Below, piece after piece: positions 9,876-17,482 of a stretch of 64,000 nt of DNA. The notes beneath the pieces are model-generated. The model was not told where the DNA came from. It saw only the letters and a list, made by a program, of their open reading frames with translations, and searched no databases. The translations under genes were made by a program, and so were the position numbers. Location: assembly GCF_007280555.1 (NCBI RefSeq), contig NZ_VKDB01000017.1, positions 1 through 64,000 of the forward strand. Reading direction: 5' to 3'. Origin of the DNA: Deinococcus detaillensis. GTDB taxonomy: Bacteria; Deinococcota; Deinococci; Deinococcales; Deinococcaceae. Positions within the stretch are counted from its first letter, which is position 1. Every line of letters starts with the position of its first letter.

Positions 9876-10847
9876 TCAGCGGTAACGGGCGATCCTTTCC
9901 ACCAACAAATTGAAAAAGCCGTCGGCGTCCACCTTGAGGGCCACGTCTGCGTTCGGGGGCTGGCCGGTCACGCGCCACACGTCGCACACCGTCCGGCCTG
10001 CGCTGAGGCCATCCGAAATGTCAATATCTACCCGCATGGCCTGAACCTCAAACAGATCGGGCTCAATCAAATACGCCGCCGTCATCGGGTCGTGGAGCGC
10101 TCCGCCGTCCCAGCCGTAGCGCTCAAGGTGGTGCTCGGCAAAAAATTCCAGCAGCACAGCGGTGAACTCGCCCACTTTGGTGCCGAGCTGCCGGAAAGCC
10201 GCCACCCGCGCCGGATTGGCAACCGCTTGATGGGTGGCATTCAGGCCGAACATGGTCAGCTTGAGGCCCGTTTCAGCGGCGCACTCAAAGACGATCCGGG
10301 CGGCGTGCGGGTCACACAGGGCGTTGAACTCAGCGCTGGGCGTCCAGTTGCCAGTGTCCAAGCTGCCGCCCATCCAGACGACTTCGCGGATCAGCGGCGC
10401 GATATCGGGCGCGAGGCGCAGGGCCAGCGCCAGATTGGTGAGGGGGCCAGTCGGCAGCAAAGTGACTTGGTGGGGCCGCTGACGAACCGCATGGATGATG
10501 AACTCAGCGGCGTGCAGCGCTTCGGCTCCCCGCTTGGGCGTGGGCAGATCGGGGCCGTCGAGCCCGCTTGCGCCGTGAACCGACTCGGCACTCAGGCGCG
10601 GGACGACGAGCGGGCGGTCAGCGCCAGCATAAATCGGGAAATCTGCGCCCGAAGTCTGATTGATGAGTTCGCGCACCACCAGCGCGTTGTGGGTGGTGCG
10701 CTCCAGGCCCACATTGCCGTAGGTCGTGGTGACGCCCAGCACCTCCAGCTCGGGGCTTGAGCAGGCCAGCAAAATGTTGATGGCGTCGTCGTGGCCAGGG
10801 TCGCCGTCGAGAATGACCGGGCGGGGAGCAGCAGGGGGCGGCGTCAT
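9876..10847 (-). CDS. Nucleoside hydrolase (IunH/RihA family)
   Basis: A 323-residue enzyme with the calcium/ribose-binding N-terminal motif DGDPGHDDAINILLA, the core TTYGNVGLERTTHNALVV and VTLLPTGPLTNLALAL, and the C-terminal GGALHDPMTAAYLIEPDLF with the catalytic His. The family hydrolyses the N-glycosidic bond of purine or pyrimidine nucleosides. It begins about 50 bp after the ThiY-like gene on the same strand and is probably the last member of the TPP-riboswitch operon. That position hints at processing of a pyrimidine nucleoside or thiamine-related compound. I take the ATG at 10847; a GTG at 10862 would add five residues. Confidence 0.88.
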   Translation of the reverse strand: MTPPPAAPRPVILDGDPGHDDAINILLACSSPELEVLGVTTTYGNVGLERTTHNALVVRELINQTSGADFPIYAGADRPLVVPRLSAESVHGASGLDGPDLPTPKRGAEALHAAEFIIHAVRQRPHQVTLLPTGPLTNLALALRLAPDIAPLIREVVWMGGSLDTGNWTPSAEFNALCDPHAARIVFECAAETGLKLTMFGLNATHQAVANPARVAAFRQLGTKVGEFTAVLLEFFAEHHLERYGWDGGALHDPMTAAYLIEPDLFEVQAMRVDIDISDGLSAGRTVCDVWRVTGQPPNADVALKVDADGFFNLLVERIARYR

Positions 10848-10896
10848 GCCAAATGATGGCACAGCGCCGCCCGGCTCCCGTTATGTCCGGCTCCCG

Positions 10897-11922
10897 TTAT
10901 TTCACCTGCGGCAGCAGCTTATTGGTAAACAAGCTGTCAAAATCGAGCCGCTTCACCGCTTTGCCCTCCGGCGTCCGGATCGCGCCCGCCTTCAGCAAAA
11001 AGGCCGGATACGCCGTCCACATCTTCAAAGTCTGCTGGCCCCACGGCTGGCCGGACTGGGCGTACGCCTGATGGTTGGAGAGCCAGGCCGTTCCCTCGGT
11101 CAGCACCTTCGGATCAGGAAAGGTGCCCTTGGGAACGGCCCCCAGCATCAGTGCGGCAGCCTCGGCGGGGTGGCGCTCGGCGTAGGCGTAGCCGCGTGCG
11201 GTGGCCGCCAGAAAGGCCCGCAGCTTGGGCGTGTTGGCCGCCAGCCGCGCCGGATCAGCTACCAGAACCGGCGTGTAGTAATCCGGCACGCCGTAGGCGG
11301 TCAGCGAAAAGGTCCGCAGCGGCGTGCCGGCCAGCCGCGCTTCCACGCCTTCGGTGCCTTCAAAAATCCACATGAAATCGGCCCGCTTGGACAGCAGGGC
11401 GGGCAAACCACCCGCGCTCAGCACCGGGCTTTTGAACTGGCCCTGCCCGCCGTCGTTGCGAATCAGGCGCTGAATGATCGGGGTTTCGTACGGCGCACCG
11501 AAGGCCGCGTAAATCTTGCCGTCGAGTTGCTTGGGCCGCACCACCGCCGAACTCTTGAGCACCGCGAAGGCAGCGGTATTTTTGGCCAGAATAGCCGCGA
11601 TACTGATCACCGGATTGGGCGAGGCGGCTGAGGCGGTCACGCTTTCCGCGCCGGAAATGCCCACATCGGCGCGGCCCGCCGTGACCAGCACTTCCGGCGA
11701 GGTGGAGGCGTAGGGTAAGACAGTGAGCTGCACACCCGCCGCTTTGTACCAGCCGCGCTGCTGCGCCACGTAAATGCCGATGTGGTTGACGTTGGGCGTC
11801 CAATCGAGCGCCAACGTCACCGGCAAGAGGGGCGGGGTGGTCTGGGCCTTGGCAGTCTGGGCTTGGCCGAGTGAAAGGCTCAGGCCGAGGGCCAGCGCCA
11901 ACGTTTTGCGGATCAGGGTCAT
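10897..11922 (-). CDS. ThiY/NMT1-like ABC transporter substrate-binding protein
   Basis: A 341-residue secreted binding protein with a clear signal peptide (KTLALALGLSLSLGQAQTAKA). The NMT1/THI5-like start VTLALDWTPNVNHIGIYVAQQRGWYKAAGV is followed by ADVGISGAESVTASAA. Homologues bind thiamine pyrimidine precursors such as formyl-aminopyrimidine, or hydroxymethylpyrimidine. It lies 20 bp after the permease gene in the riboswitch-controlled operon, which supports a thiamine-precursor role. No CCCFC motif of THI5 enzymes is present, so it is a binding protein rather than a synthase. No ATPase gene is nearby. Confidence 0.85.
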   Translation of the reverse strand: MTLIRKTLALALGLSLSLGQAQTAKAQTTPPLLPVTLALDWTPNVNHIGIYVAQQRGWYKAAGVQLTVLPYASTSPEVLVTAGRADVGISGAESVTASAASPNPVISIAAILAKNTAAFAVLKSSAVVRPKQLDGKIYAAFGAPYETPIIQRLIRNDGGQGQFKSPVLSAGGLPALLSKRADFMWIFEGTEGVEARLAGTPLRTFSLTAYGVPDYYTPVLVADPARLAANTPKLRAFLAATARGYAYAERHPAEAAALMLGAVPKGTFPDPKVLTEGTAWLSNHQAYAQSGQPWGQQTLKMWTAYPAFLLKAGAIRTPEGKAVKRLDFDSLFTNKLLPQVK

Positions 11923-11942
11923 GGTGTGTTCCTTTTTGAGCT

Positions 11943-12704
11943 TCAGGATTGGTCGGACAGTGGCGGACGGCCCCGCAGAGCGGCGCGTTCCAGCAGCGAG
12001 ACGAGGCCCACCAGCAGCACGCTGAACAGGGCGGTCAGGGCGATGGCTGCAAAAACCAGCGCAGTGGCGCGGGCGTTGGCACTGGTCTGAATCAGGATGC
12101 CCAGCCCGGCGTAGCCGCCGACGTACTCGCCCACGATGGCGGCGGTCACGGCGTAGCTGGCCGACAGGCGCAGGCCCGCGAAGAAAGCAGGCAGAGCCGC
12201 CGGAAAGCGCAGCAAAGCGTCACGCTGTGAGGCCGAAGCGCCGTAGCTGCGGAACAGGTCTTCGAGCTGGGGATTGGGCTGCATCAGGCCGCCGAGCGTG
12301 GACACCGTGATGGGAAAAAAGCAGAACAGCGTGACCATCACCAGCTTGGGCAGCAGCCCGAAGCCCATCCACACCAGCAGCAGCGGCGCGAGCGCGATCA
12401 GTGGAATGGTCTGCGAGACCACCAGCCAAGGCAGCAGGGTGCGGCGCAGCCCGGCGGAGCGCCGCAGCGTCAGCGCACAGCCCAGCCCCAAAATCAGCGC
12501 CAGCAGCAGGCCCAGCAGGGTTTCGGCTAATGTTTGCAGGGTGTGCATTGCCAAGATGTCGGCGTTGAGCCGCAGCGCCGCCCAGACCTGACTCGGCGCA
12601 GGAAGCAAGTTGGGCGCGACCCAGCCCAGCCGCGAGGCGGCTTCAATCAGCGCGGCGGCGGCGAGGCCCAGACCCACGGCGGGCAGCAGCCCAGTCCACT
12701 TCAC
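11943..12704 (-). CDS. ABC transporter permease, ThiX/SsuC type
   Basis: A 253-residue permease with about six membrane segments. The binding-protein-dependent transport signature is visible in SYGASASQRDALLRFPAALPAFFAGLRLSASYAV (the EAA loop for ATPase contact). The N-terminal half contains LPAPSQVWAALR, usual in SsuC/TauC/ThiX permeases. It should form the channel for the substrate delivered by the next gene's binding protein. It lies 6 bp after the TenA-like gene. The cognate ATPase (ThiZ) is missing from this cluster and must be supplied from elsewhere. Confidence 0.87.
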   Translation of the reverse strand: MKWTGLLPAVGLGLAAAALIEAASRLGWVAPNLLPAPSQVWAALRLNADILAMHTLQTLAETLLGLLLALILGLGCALTLRRSAGLRRTLLPWLVVSQTIPLIALAPLLLVWMGFGLLPKLVMVTLFCFFPITVSTLGGLMQPNPQLEDLFRSYGASASQRDALLRFPAALPAFFAGLRLSASYAVTAAIVGEYVGGYAGLGILIQTSANARATALVFAAIALTALFSVLLVGLVSLLERAALRGRPPLSDQS

Positions 12705-12710
12705 AGGGAA

Positions 12711-13409
12711 TTAAGTCCTTAAGCCGGCTTGCCAGACCGTGTCGTAAAACAATTTCTCGCAGTCGTAGGTTTGCGAAACCACCAGTTTCAGCGCTTCCAC
12801 TTCGGCAGGGGTCTGGCACAGCCGCTCCAGCAGGGCCGCCTCGCCGCCGTTGACGCTTTCTTCCAAGTGGTCGTGCAGCGGAAAGAAAGCCACCTGCTCG
12901 TCGGTGAGGTGATAGTGGCGCTGCAAAGCTGGCCCGACCCGCTGGCAAATGGCGATGAACACGCTCTCGCTGGCGCTGAGGCTGGCGAGCATGCCCACAA
13001 AGCCGTGCCGCAGCAGCGCGTAATAAAAATGACTGGTCAGCGTCAGGCAACCGGCCAGCGTGATAATGTGCTCGAAGTCGGAGGGTGTCAGGCTGATGCC
13101 CGCGCCGAAATGCTGCAAGCTGCCCTGTCCGGCAAAGACCGCTTTGGGGTCGTGCTTGGCGCTCAGCGTCCGGTGGGCCGCTTCGTCGGGCGCGTGAGCC
13201 AGCAGCAGCGCTTCGAGTTGAGGTGAGTGCTGCACCAGCCAAGCGTCTTGCAGGGCAAAGACTTGCAGGTGGCCCAAGCTGGCCTGACCACTTTCTATGG
13301 CTCGCCAGAGCGGATGCTCGATGAGAGCTTGGCGTTTGGCCTGCAAATCGGGGCCGAGCAGTGCGGATAAAAAGGAACTTCCAGTCCATTCAATGGTGGT
13401 CTTTTGCAT
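12711..13409 (-). CDS. tenA: TenA-family protein (thiamine salvage, Cys-less variant)
   Basis: A 232-residue all-helical protein of the TenA/heme-oxygenase-like fold: HPLWRAIESGQASLGHLQVFALQDAWLVQH, GCLTLTSHFYYALLRHG and the C-terminal VSQTYDCEKLFYDTVWQ. TenA enzymes hydrolyse aminopyrimidine breakdown products of thiamine. Where the classical enzymes have the nucleophilic Cys (LLPC before the YEVG helix) this protein reads LSASES, so it belongs to the Cys-less type, perhaps the TenA_E class. It is the first gene of the TPP-riboswitch operon. A related redox or dimetal role of the same fold cannot be excluded. Confidence 0.78.
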   Translation of the reverse strand: MQKTTIEWTGSSFLSALLGPDLQAKRQALIEHPLWRAIESGQASLGHLQVFALQDAWLVQHSPQLEALLLAHAPDEAAHRTLSAKHDPKAVFAGQGSLQHFGAGISLTPSDFEHIITLAGCLTLTSHFYYALLRHGFVGMLASLSASESVFIAICQRVGPALQRHYHLTDEQVAFFPLHDHLEESVNGGEAALLERLCQTPAEVEALKLVVSQTYDCEKLFYDTVWQAGLRT

Positions 13410-13412
13410 AAG

Positions 13413-13432
13413 CCTCCCCAGCTCTGGGAAGG
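13413..13432 (-). promoter_or_regulatory. Hairpin that masks the tenA ribosome-binding site
   Basis: On the minus strand CCTTCCC-AGAGCT-GGGGAGG forms a 7-bp stem with a 6-nt loop. The 3' arm GGGGAGG is the ribosome-binding site, 3 nt before the tenA ATG. This fits the translational-off expression platform of the TPP riboswitch upstream. Confidence 0.7.
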
Positions 13433-13480
13433 GGCATGGACAACGCGCAGCGCGGCAATGGCGAAGTTGTCGTCACGCTC

Positions 13481-13565
13481 CCTCCGGCGGCGTTACCCGC
13501 GTCAGGTTCCAAGGGTTTGATCTCAGCCCGGGCTCCACTTGGCAGCCCGAGCACCCCCGGTGACA
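13481..13565 (-). ncRNA. TPP (thiamine pyrophosphate) riboswitch
   Basis: Read on the minus strand, the conserved THI-element blocks occur in order: GGGGGTGC, GGGCTGAGA, the ACCCTTGGAACCTGA-type segment (here AACCCTTGGAACCTGA), CGGGTAA and GCCGCCGGAGG. These are the hallmarks of the TPP aptamer. It precedes tenA by about 70 nt with a ribosome-site-masking hairpin between, so ligand binding most likely blocks translation of the operon. Confidence 0.93.
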
Positions 13566-13706
13566 CGGTCACGCTAGCACAGCCGGAGCGAGGCAATTAA
13601 ACCAGCAGGACTGGTCAGTGAAGGCACAGCGAGTGGTGACTGAGCGCCACTGGATAAGCAGCCCGTTCACAATCCAGCTGCGCTGCGCCAGACTAGACCT
13701 CAGCCG

Positions 13707-14321
13707 ATGCCTCTGCCCCACGCGCCCTTTACCCCCGCCCAACTCGCCGTGCGCCGCCGCGTCTGGGACGCGTTGGGCGAACTGTTTTTGGACACCGACA
13801 CCCGTCCCAGTTTGCCGCTGATCGCCCACCGCTTGGCTGAATCCGGCCTGGACGAGGACGCGCTCGGTGAAATCTGGCACGAGGAGGTGACGCCCGCCCT
13901 GCTGTTCAATCTGACTCTGGTGGCTGGTGAGTGGGCCTACTTTGAGTCGGACTTCTTGGAGCAGCGGATCGTGCGTCGGCGGGCCGTCCGGCACCGGCTA
14001 AGGCGCTGGTCACTCTCAGCACTGATGCAGCGGGTCTGGAGCCGCGAAGTGGAGCCTGCTTACGCGGCGGCCATGCGGCTGCGGAGTGGTTTGCTGGCTC
14101 TCCCCGACGCTGAGCGCTCAGCGCGGGCCGCCGTCTGGCATGGGATGGCCCGCGCTTACTTCTGGCCTGAACTGCCGCCGCTGCCCACTTGCCCGGCCAG
14201 TGCCGCAACTCTCACAACCGTCTGGGCCGACTTGGAGCCCACCTTGCGCCCGCTGCTGCTGAAGAGCGAGAACCTGGAGCGCAGCGGCCAAGCCGTGCTG
14301 GCGCTCATCTCTTTGGCTTGA
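13707..14321 (+). CDS. DUF7079-like protein
   Basis: A 204-residue soluble protein. Its first half (AVRRRVWDALGELFLDTDTR, IAHRLAESGLDEDALGEIWHEEVTPALLFNLTLVAGEWAYFESDFLEQRI) resembles what I remember of the DUF7079 family, found as standalone proteins of unknown role. The second half is an Ala/Leu/Arg-rich helical extension that I do not recognise. It is divergent from the riboswitch operon. The assignment rests on the VWDALxxLFLDT and EVTPxLxxNL patterns only. Confidence 0.6.
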   Translation: MPLPHAPFTPAQLAVRRRVWDALGELFLDTDTRPSLPLIAHRLAESGLDEDALGEIWHEEVTPALLFNLTLVAGEWAYFESDFLEQRIVRRRAVRHRLRRWSLSALMQRVWSREVEPAYAAAMRLRSGLLALPDAERSARAAVWHGMARAYFWPELPPLPTCPASAATLTTVWADLEPTLRPLLLKSENLERSGQAVLALISLA

Positions 14322-14371
14322 GAGAGGGGATAAAAGACAGATTGCTGTCTTTCTGTCTGATAGACTAAGCT

Positions 14372-14638
14372 ATGCAAACCACCCTGCGAATAGACGATGA
14401 CCTGCACCGCCGCGCCAAGATGGAAGCCCTGCGGCGCGGAATCACCCTTACCCAGATGGTTGAAGCCGGCTTAAAAGCTCAGCTTGTAGAAGAGAAAATG
14501 GCGTTCAAGCTTCACACCTTTTCTTCTGACGTGCCTTTTGATTTCACCCCCGAACAACTTAAAGCACTCATCAACGATGACAGCGAGCAAATCGCCAAAA
14601 TGGGCCTTCTTCTTGAAGAAGAAACGCCGATTCAGTGA
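14372..14638 (+). CDS. vapB: VapB-type ribbon-helix-helix antitoxin
   Basis: An 88-residue protein starting MQTTLRIDDDLHRRAKMEALRRGITLTQMVEAGLKAQL, a ribbon-helix-helix DNA-binding fold. An acidic C-terminal tail (EQLKALINDDSEQIAKMGLLLEEE) should wrap the toxin. It directly precedes and overlaps a PIN-domain gene, which defines a VapBC pair. It probably represses its own promoter; the stretch just upstream (14335-14365) contains short repeated CTGTCT and AGACAG words that could be an operator. Confidence 0.85.
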   Translation: MQTTLRIDDDLHRRAKMEALRRGITLTQMVEAGLKAQLVEEKMAFKLHTFSSDVPFDFTPEQLKALINDDSEQIAKMGLLLEEETPIQ

Positions 14639-15057
14639 ATTATTTGCTAGATACCAATATTTTGCTCTACGCTTTTCAAATCACCTCCCCGCAGCATCGC
14701 CGGAGTGTTGAGTGGCTCAAGCAAAAAACTGAAGCGGGAGAGGCCATTTACTCCTGCGGTTTGAATGAAGTGGCGGTAGCCCGCATTTCAACAAGGACGT
14801 TTCATACCCCTGCTGAAGACGTCTTTCTTTTTCTGGCTGATCTTCACGCCCTGCCCAATTATCAACACGCCGAACTCGGCAAGGCGGGCCTCAAGCGCTG
14901 GCGGGCCCTAACACTGAATCTCAATCTGACTGGCAATGAGCTCAATGACGCTTACTTGGCGGCGCTGGCATTAGAACGCGGCCTTACCTTAGTCACGGCT
15001 GACCGGGGATTTGCCCGTTTTGCAGGCGCGGGCCTCAAGCTGGAAGTGCTGGACTGA
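14635..15057 (+). CDS. vapC: VapC-type PIN-domain ribonuclease toxin
   Basis: A 140-residue PIN-domain protein beginning MNYLLDTNILLYAFQ with the first metal-binding Asp (residue 6). It then shows NEVAVARI (acidic Glu), and NELNDAYLAALALERGLTLVTADRGFARFAG with the later Asp residues. VapC toxins cut RNA, often tRNA, when the antitoxin is degraded. The start is GTG at 14635, overlapping the antitoxin stop TGA (GTGA), so the two are translationally coupled. The pair is visibly less GC-rich than its neighbours, which agrees with mobile toxin-antitoxin modules. Confidence 0.88.
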   Translation: MNYLLDTNILLYAFQITSPQHRRSVEWLKQKTEAGEAIYSCGLNEVAVARISTRTFHTPAEDVFLFLADLHALPNYQHAELGKAGLKRWRALTLNLNLTGNELNDAYLAALALERGLTLVTADRGFARFAGAGLKLEVLD

Positions 15058-15090
15058 ACCGCTGGAAGCTCAATCCGCTATCCTCGCGGC

Positions 15091-15615
15091 ATGACTGCTC
15101 CTTCCCGCGTCCAGTACCGCTTTTTGCCTGCCCGCACCTTGCTGTGCGCCATTAACCGCCTGCGCCCAGCCCATTTGGACAACTTCGTGAATGGAGCCAG
15201 CCTCGCCCTCCCCACTGTCCTGACCGAGCAAGGCCTAGAGCAGCTCGGCCCAGTGGCCATCATCTACCACAGCCCCGTGACTGAGGAGAGCGACGGCCCG
15301 GTGGAAGTCTGCGTGCCGTATCAGGGCGAACTGAACGTGCCGAACGGACTGACCCAGCGCACCGACCCCGAACACCGCGAAGCGTTCTTGACGCTGACCA
15401 AGCGGGAGTTTATGGACTCGGCTTTGTTTGGCGCTGCCAGGCGGGAAGTCGAGCAGGCCGCCCGCGCCAACGGCGACGTGCTGGGACCGCTGCGCCGAAT
15501 GGATTACGGCGTGTGGGCCACGCGCGGCGAGGACGAGGTGGTGGGCGAACTGGCGGTGCCGATGAAATGGTTTAACCAATTGCGGCCCGAATCACGCGGG
15601 CGGCTGTTTCCGTAA
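15091..15615 (+). CDS. GyrI-like small-molecule-binding protein
   Basis: A 174-residue protein resembling the effector-binding domain of BmrR/GyrI proteins: GPVAIIYHSPVTEESDGPVEVCVPYQGEL and EHREAFLTLTKREF. The same motif order occurs in the C-terminal half of the MerR regulator at 16580 (SDGPVEICFPYSGEL, HHEAYVTLTKAQF), so the two are paralogous. It has no DNA-binding domain. It may bind a hydrophobic or cationic ligand. It lies downstream of the toxin-antitoxin pair but has its own start region. Confidence 0.7.
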   Translation: MTAPSRVQYRFLPARTLLCAINRLRPAHLDNFVNGASLALPTVLTEQGLEQLGPVAIIYHSPVTEESDGPVEVCVPYQGELNVPNGLTQRTDPEHREAFLTLTKREFMDSALFGAARREVEQAARANGDVLGPLRRMDYGVWATRGEDEVVGELAVPMKWFNQLRPESRGRLFP

Positions 15616-15717
15616 GAGTAGACCGAGTGACCGCCTTCTGGCTGGGTGCATACTGAGCCCAGAAACCGCCCAGCTCACCTCATTCGGCCCCGTCCAGGTG
15701 GGTCCAAGGAGAACGGT

Positions 15718-16512
15718 ATGCGCCCCTCTGACCGCCCGGACACGCCAACCCTGATAGCCGTTTCGCTGCTGGTAGGCCTGCTCGGCAGCCTGATTCACGA
15801 GGGTCTGGGGCACGCCGGGCTGGCGCTGGCCCTCGGCGCAAGTCAGGTTTCGATTGGCAGCGCCGTGATGAATTACGACGAGCAGAGCGTGGGCGAGCTG
15901 GGCCGCCGATTGATCGCGCTGGCCGGGCCGCTCGCCAGCGCCGCGCAGGGGGTGGTCGGTCTGACCGCGCTGCGCCGCACGCCGACCATTGGCACGGCCT
16001 GGTATTTCTGGTGGTTGCTGGGTCACACTGGCCTCTTCGCGGCGGCGGGCTACTTGCTGGCGCTGTCGTTCGCACCGTTCGGAGACATAGACGCGGCGCT
16101 GCGGGATCTGCCGCTGGAACTGCTCTGGCGCACCGGCTCGACCCTGCTCGGCGCGTTTCTGGCGTACCGGGCGATGGTTCACGCGGCACTCACCCTCTCC
16201 GCACACCTGCCAGATGATGCTGGGGAGCGGTGCAACTGGACGCGGCGTCTCACCCTGATCCCCTACTTACTGGTGGGTCTGGTGGCAATGCTGGCGACAC
16301 TGGCAGGCACCCGCGACCTCTTCTTGACGCTGGCCTCGGCGGGCGCGGCCAGCTTCGGGTCGGGCATTTTGCTGGTGTGGGTCAACTTCGTGCTGCCCCG
16401 GCTGCGGCGTCTACCGCCCCCAGGCGAGCCGCTGAGCGTGCCGCGCACTCCGAGCTGGCTGCTGATCGGCGGCGCGGCGTTGCTGGCCTGGGTCTGGCTG
16501 GCCAGTGTCTGA
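15718..16512 (+). CDS. Integral membrane protein with HExxGH motif
   Basis: A 264-residue protein with about 6-7 membrane segments. The first helix contains LLGSLIHEGLGHAGLALALG, an HEGLGH zinc-protease-type motif (HExxGH variant), as in the first helix of M50-type intramembrane proteases and their inactive relatives. No clear second NPDG-type M50 motif is visible, so activity is uncertain. The ATG at 15718 follows a good AAGGAGA site; an upstream in-frame start at 15646 lacks one. It lies between the two GyrI-like genes. Confidence 0.65.
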   Translation: MRPSDRPDTPTLIAVSLLVGLLGSLIHEGLGHAGLALALGASQVSIGSAVMNYDEQSVGELGRRLIALAGPLASAAQGVVGLTALRRTPTIGTAWYFWWLLGHTGLFAAAGYLLALSFAPFGDIDAALRDLPLELLWRTGSTLLGAFLAYRAMVHAALTLSAHLPDDAGERCNWTRRLTLIPYLLVGLVAMLATLAGTRDLFLTLASAGAASFGSGILLVWVNFVLPRLRRLPPPGEPLSVPRTPSWLLIGGAALLAWVWLASV

Positions 16513-16579
16513 AATGCCCGGCGCTTGACTCGTCCCCTGGGGCAGGCTGCAAACTGCTCTTACCTCCGGAGGGTTAAGG

Positions 16580-17482
16580 ATGCCGAACACGCCAACCCGC
16601 AGCAGCATGACGATTGGAGCGTTCTCGCAGCTCAGCCGCCTGAGCATCAAAGCGCTGCGGCTCTACGACTCACTCGGCTTGCTTCCACCGGCCTGGATCG
16701 ACGCCGAGAGCGGCTACCGCTATTACGACCCCGCGCAGCTTGAGCGAGCCAGGCAGATCAGCTTGCTGCGTCAGCTCGACTTGCCGCTGAGTGCCATTGC
16801 CGAAGTGCTGGACGCCCCGAGCGCTGAGCGCCGGAAACGGTTTGAGCATCTGTGGCAAGGCGTGGAAGCCGCCCATACGCAGCGGCGCGAACTGGCCGAG
16901 TACCTACTGAGCCAAGTCTTCAAAGATCAAGACAGTACCGATCAAAGGAGCCTCGATATGACCCAGACTGCCATGCACATAGATCAGTCAGCCGACAGCA
17001 GCTTCACCCTTCAGCAGCGCTTCGTACCTCAGCGGCGCGTCGTCTCTATCACCCGCCGGGTCTTTGTAAATGATCTCAAGGCCTTCTTCGAAGATTCGGG
17101 CCGCGTGCTTGCCTTTGTAGAGCAGCAGGGTGCACAGATGGCCGGGCCGATGTTCGCCGTCTATCACGGTGAAGTCAACAACGACAGCGACGGCCCGGTG
17201 GAGATCTGCTTTCCGTACAGCGGTGAACTGGCAGCGGAAGGCGAGTTCGCCCTGCGTGACGAGAGCGCCCACCATGAAGCCTACGTCACCCTGACCAAAG
17301 CGCAATTCGAGTTTCCCCAGATTCTCAAGGCTTATGACGCGGCGCTCTCATACGCCCAGCAGCTCGGCGAGTGCAGCCAGTTCGCGCCGCGTGAAGTCTA
17401 CAATCAGGACTGGAACATGGCTGGCCCGAATGATTTGGTGGCCGATGTGGCCTGGCCGTTCGTGCCCGAGGGTCAGGGCTGA
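16580..17482 (+). CDS. MerR-family regulator with GyrI-like effector domain
   Basis: A 300-residue regulator. The N-terminus carries the MerR helix-turn-helix and wing (MTIGAFSQLSRLSIKALRLYDSLGLLPPAWIDAESGYRYYDPAQLERARQI), then a coiled dimerisation helix to about residue 110. A C-terminal GyrI-like/BmrR-like effector domain (about 150-295) includes SDGPVEICFPYSGEL and MAGPNDLVADVAWPF. By family analogy it activates a transporter or detoxification gene on binding a cationic or lipophilic compound. It follows the HExxGH membrane protein by about 67 bp. The target is not evident. Confidence 0.88.
   Translation: MPNTPTRSSMTIGAFSQLSRLSIKALRLYDSLGLLPPAWIDAESGYRYYDPAQLERARQISLLRQLDLPLSAIAEVLDAPSAERRKRFEHLWQGVEAAHTQRRELAEYLLSQVFKDQDSTDQRSLDMTQTAMHIDQSADSSFTLQQRFVPQRRVVSITRRVFVNDLKAFFEDSGRVLAFVEQQGAQMAGPMFAVYHGEVNNDSDGPVEICFPYSGELAAEGEFALRDESAHHEAYVTLTKAQFEFPQILKAYDAALSYAQQLGECSQFAPREVYNQDWNMAGPNDLVADVAWPFVPEGQG

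Noticed and set aside
8934..10760. 608-codon plus-strand frame across the histidine kinase and nucleoside hydrolase
   Set aside because: It is antisense to two genes with clear catalytic motifs and has shadow-type composition.
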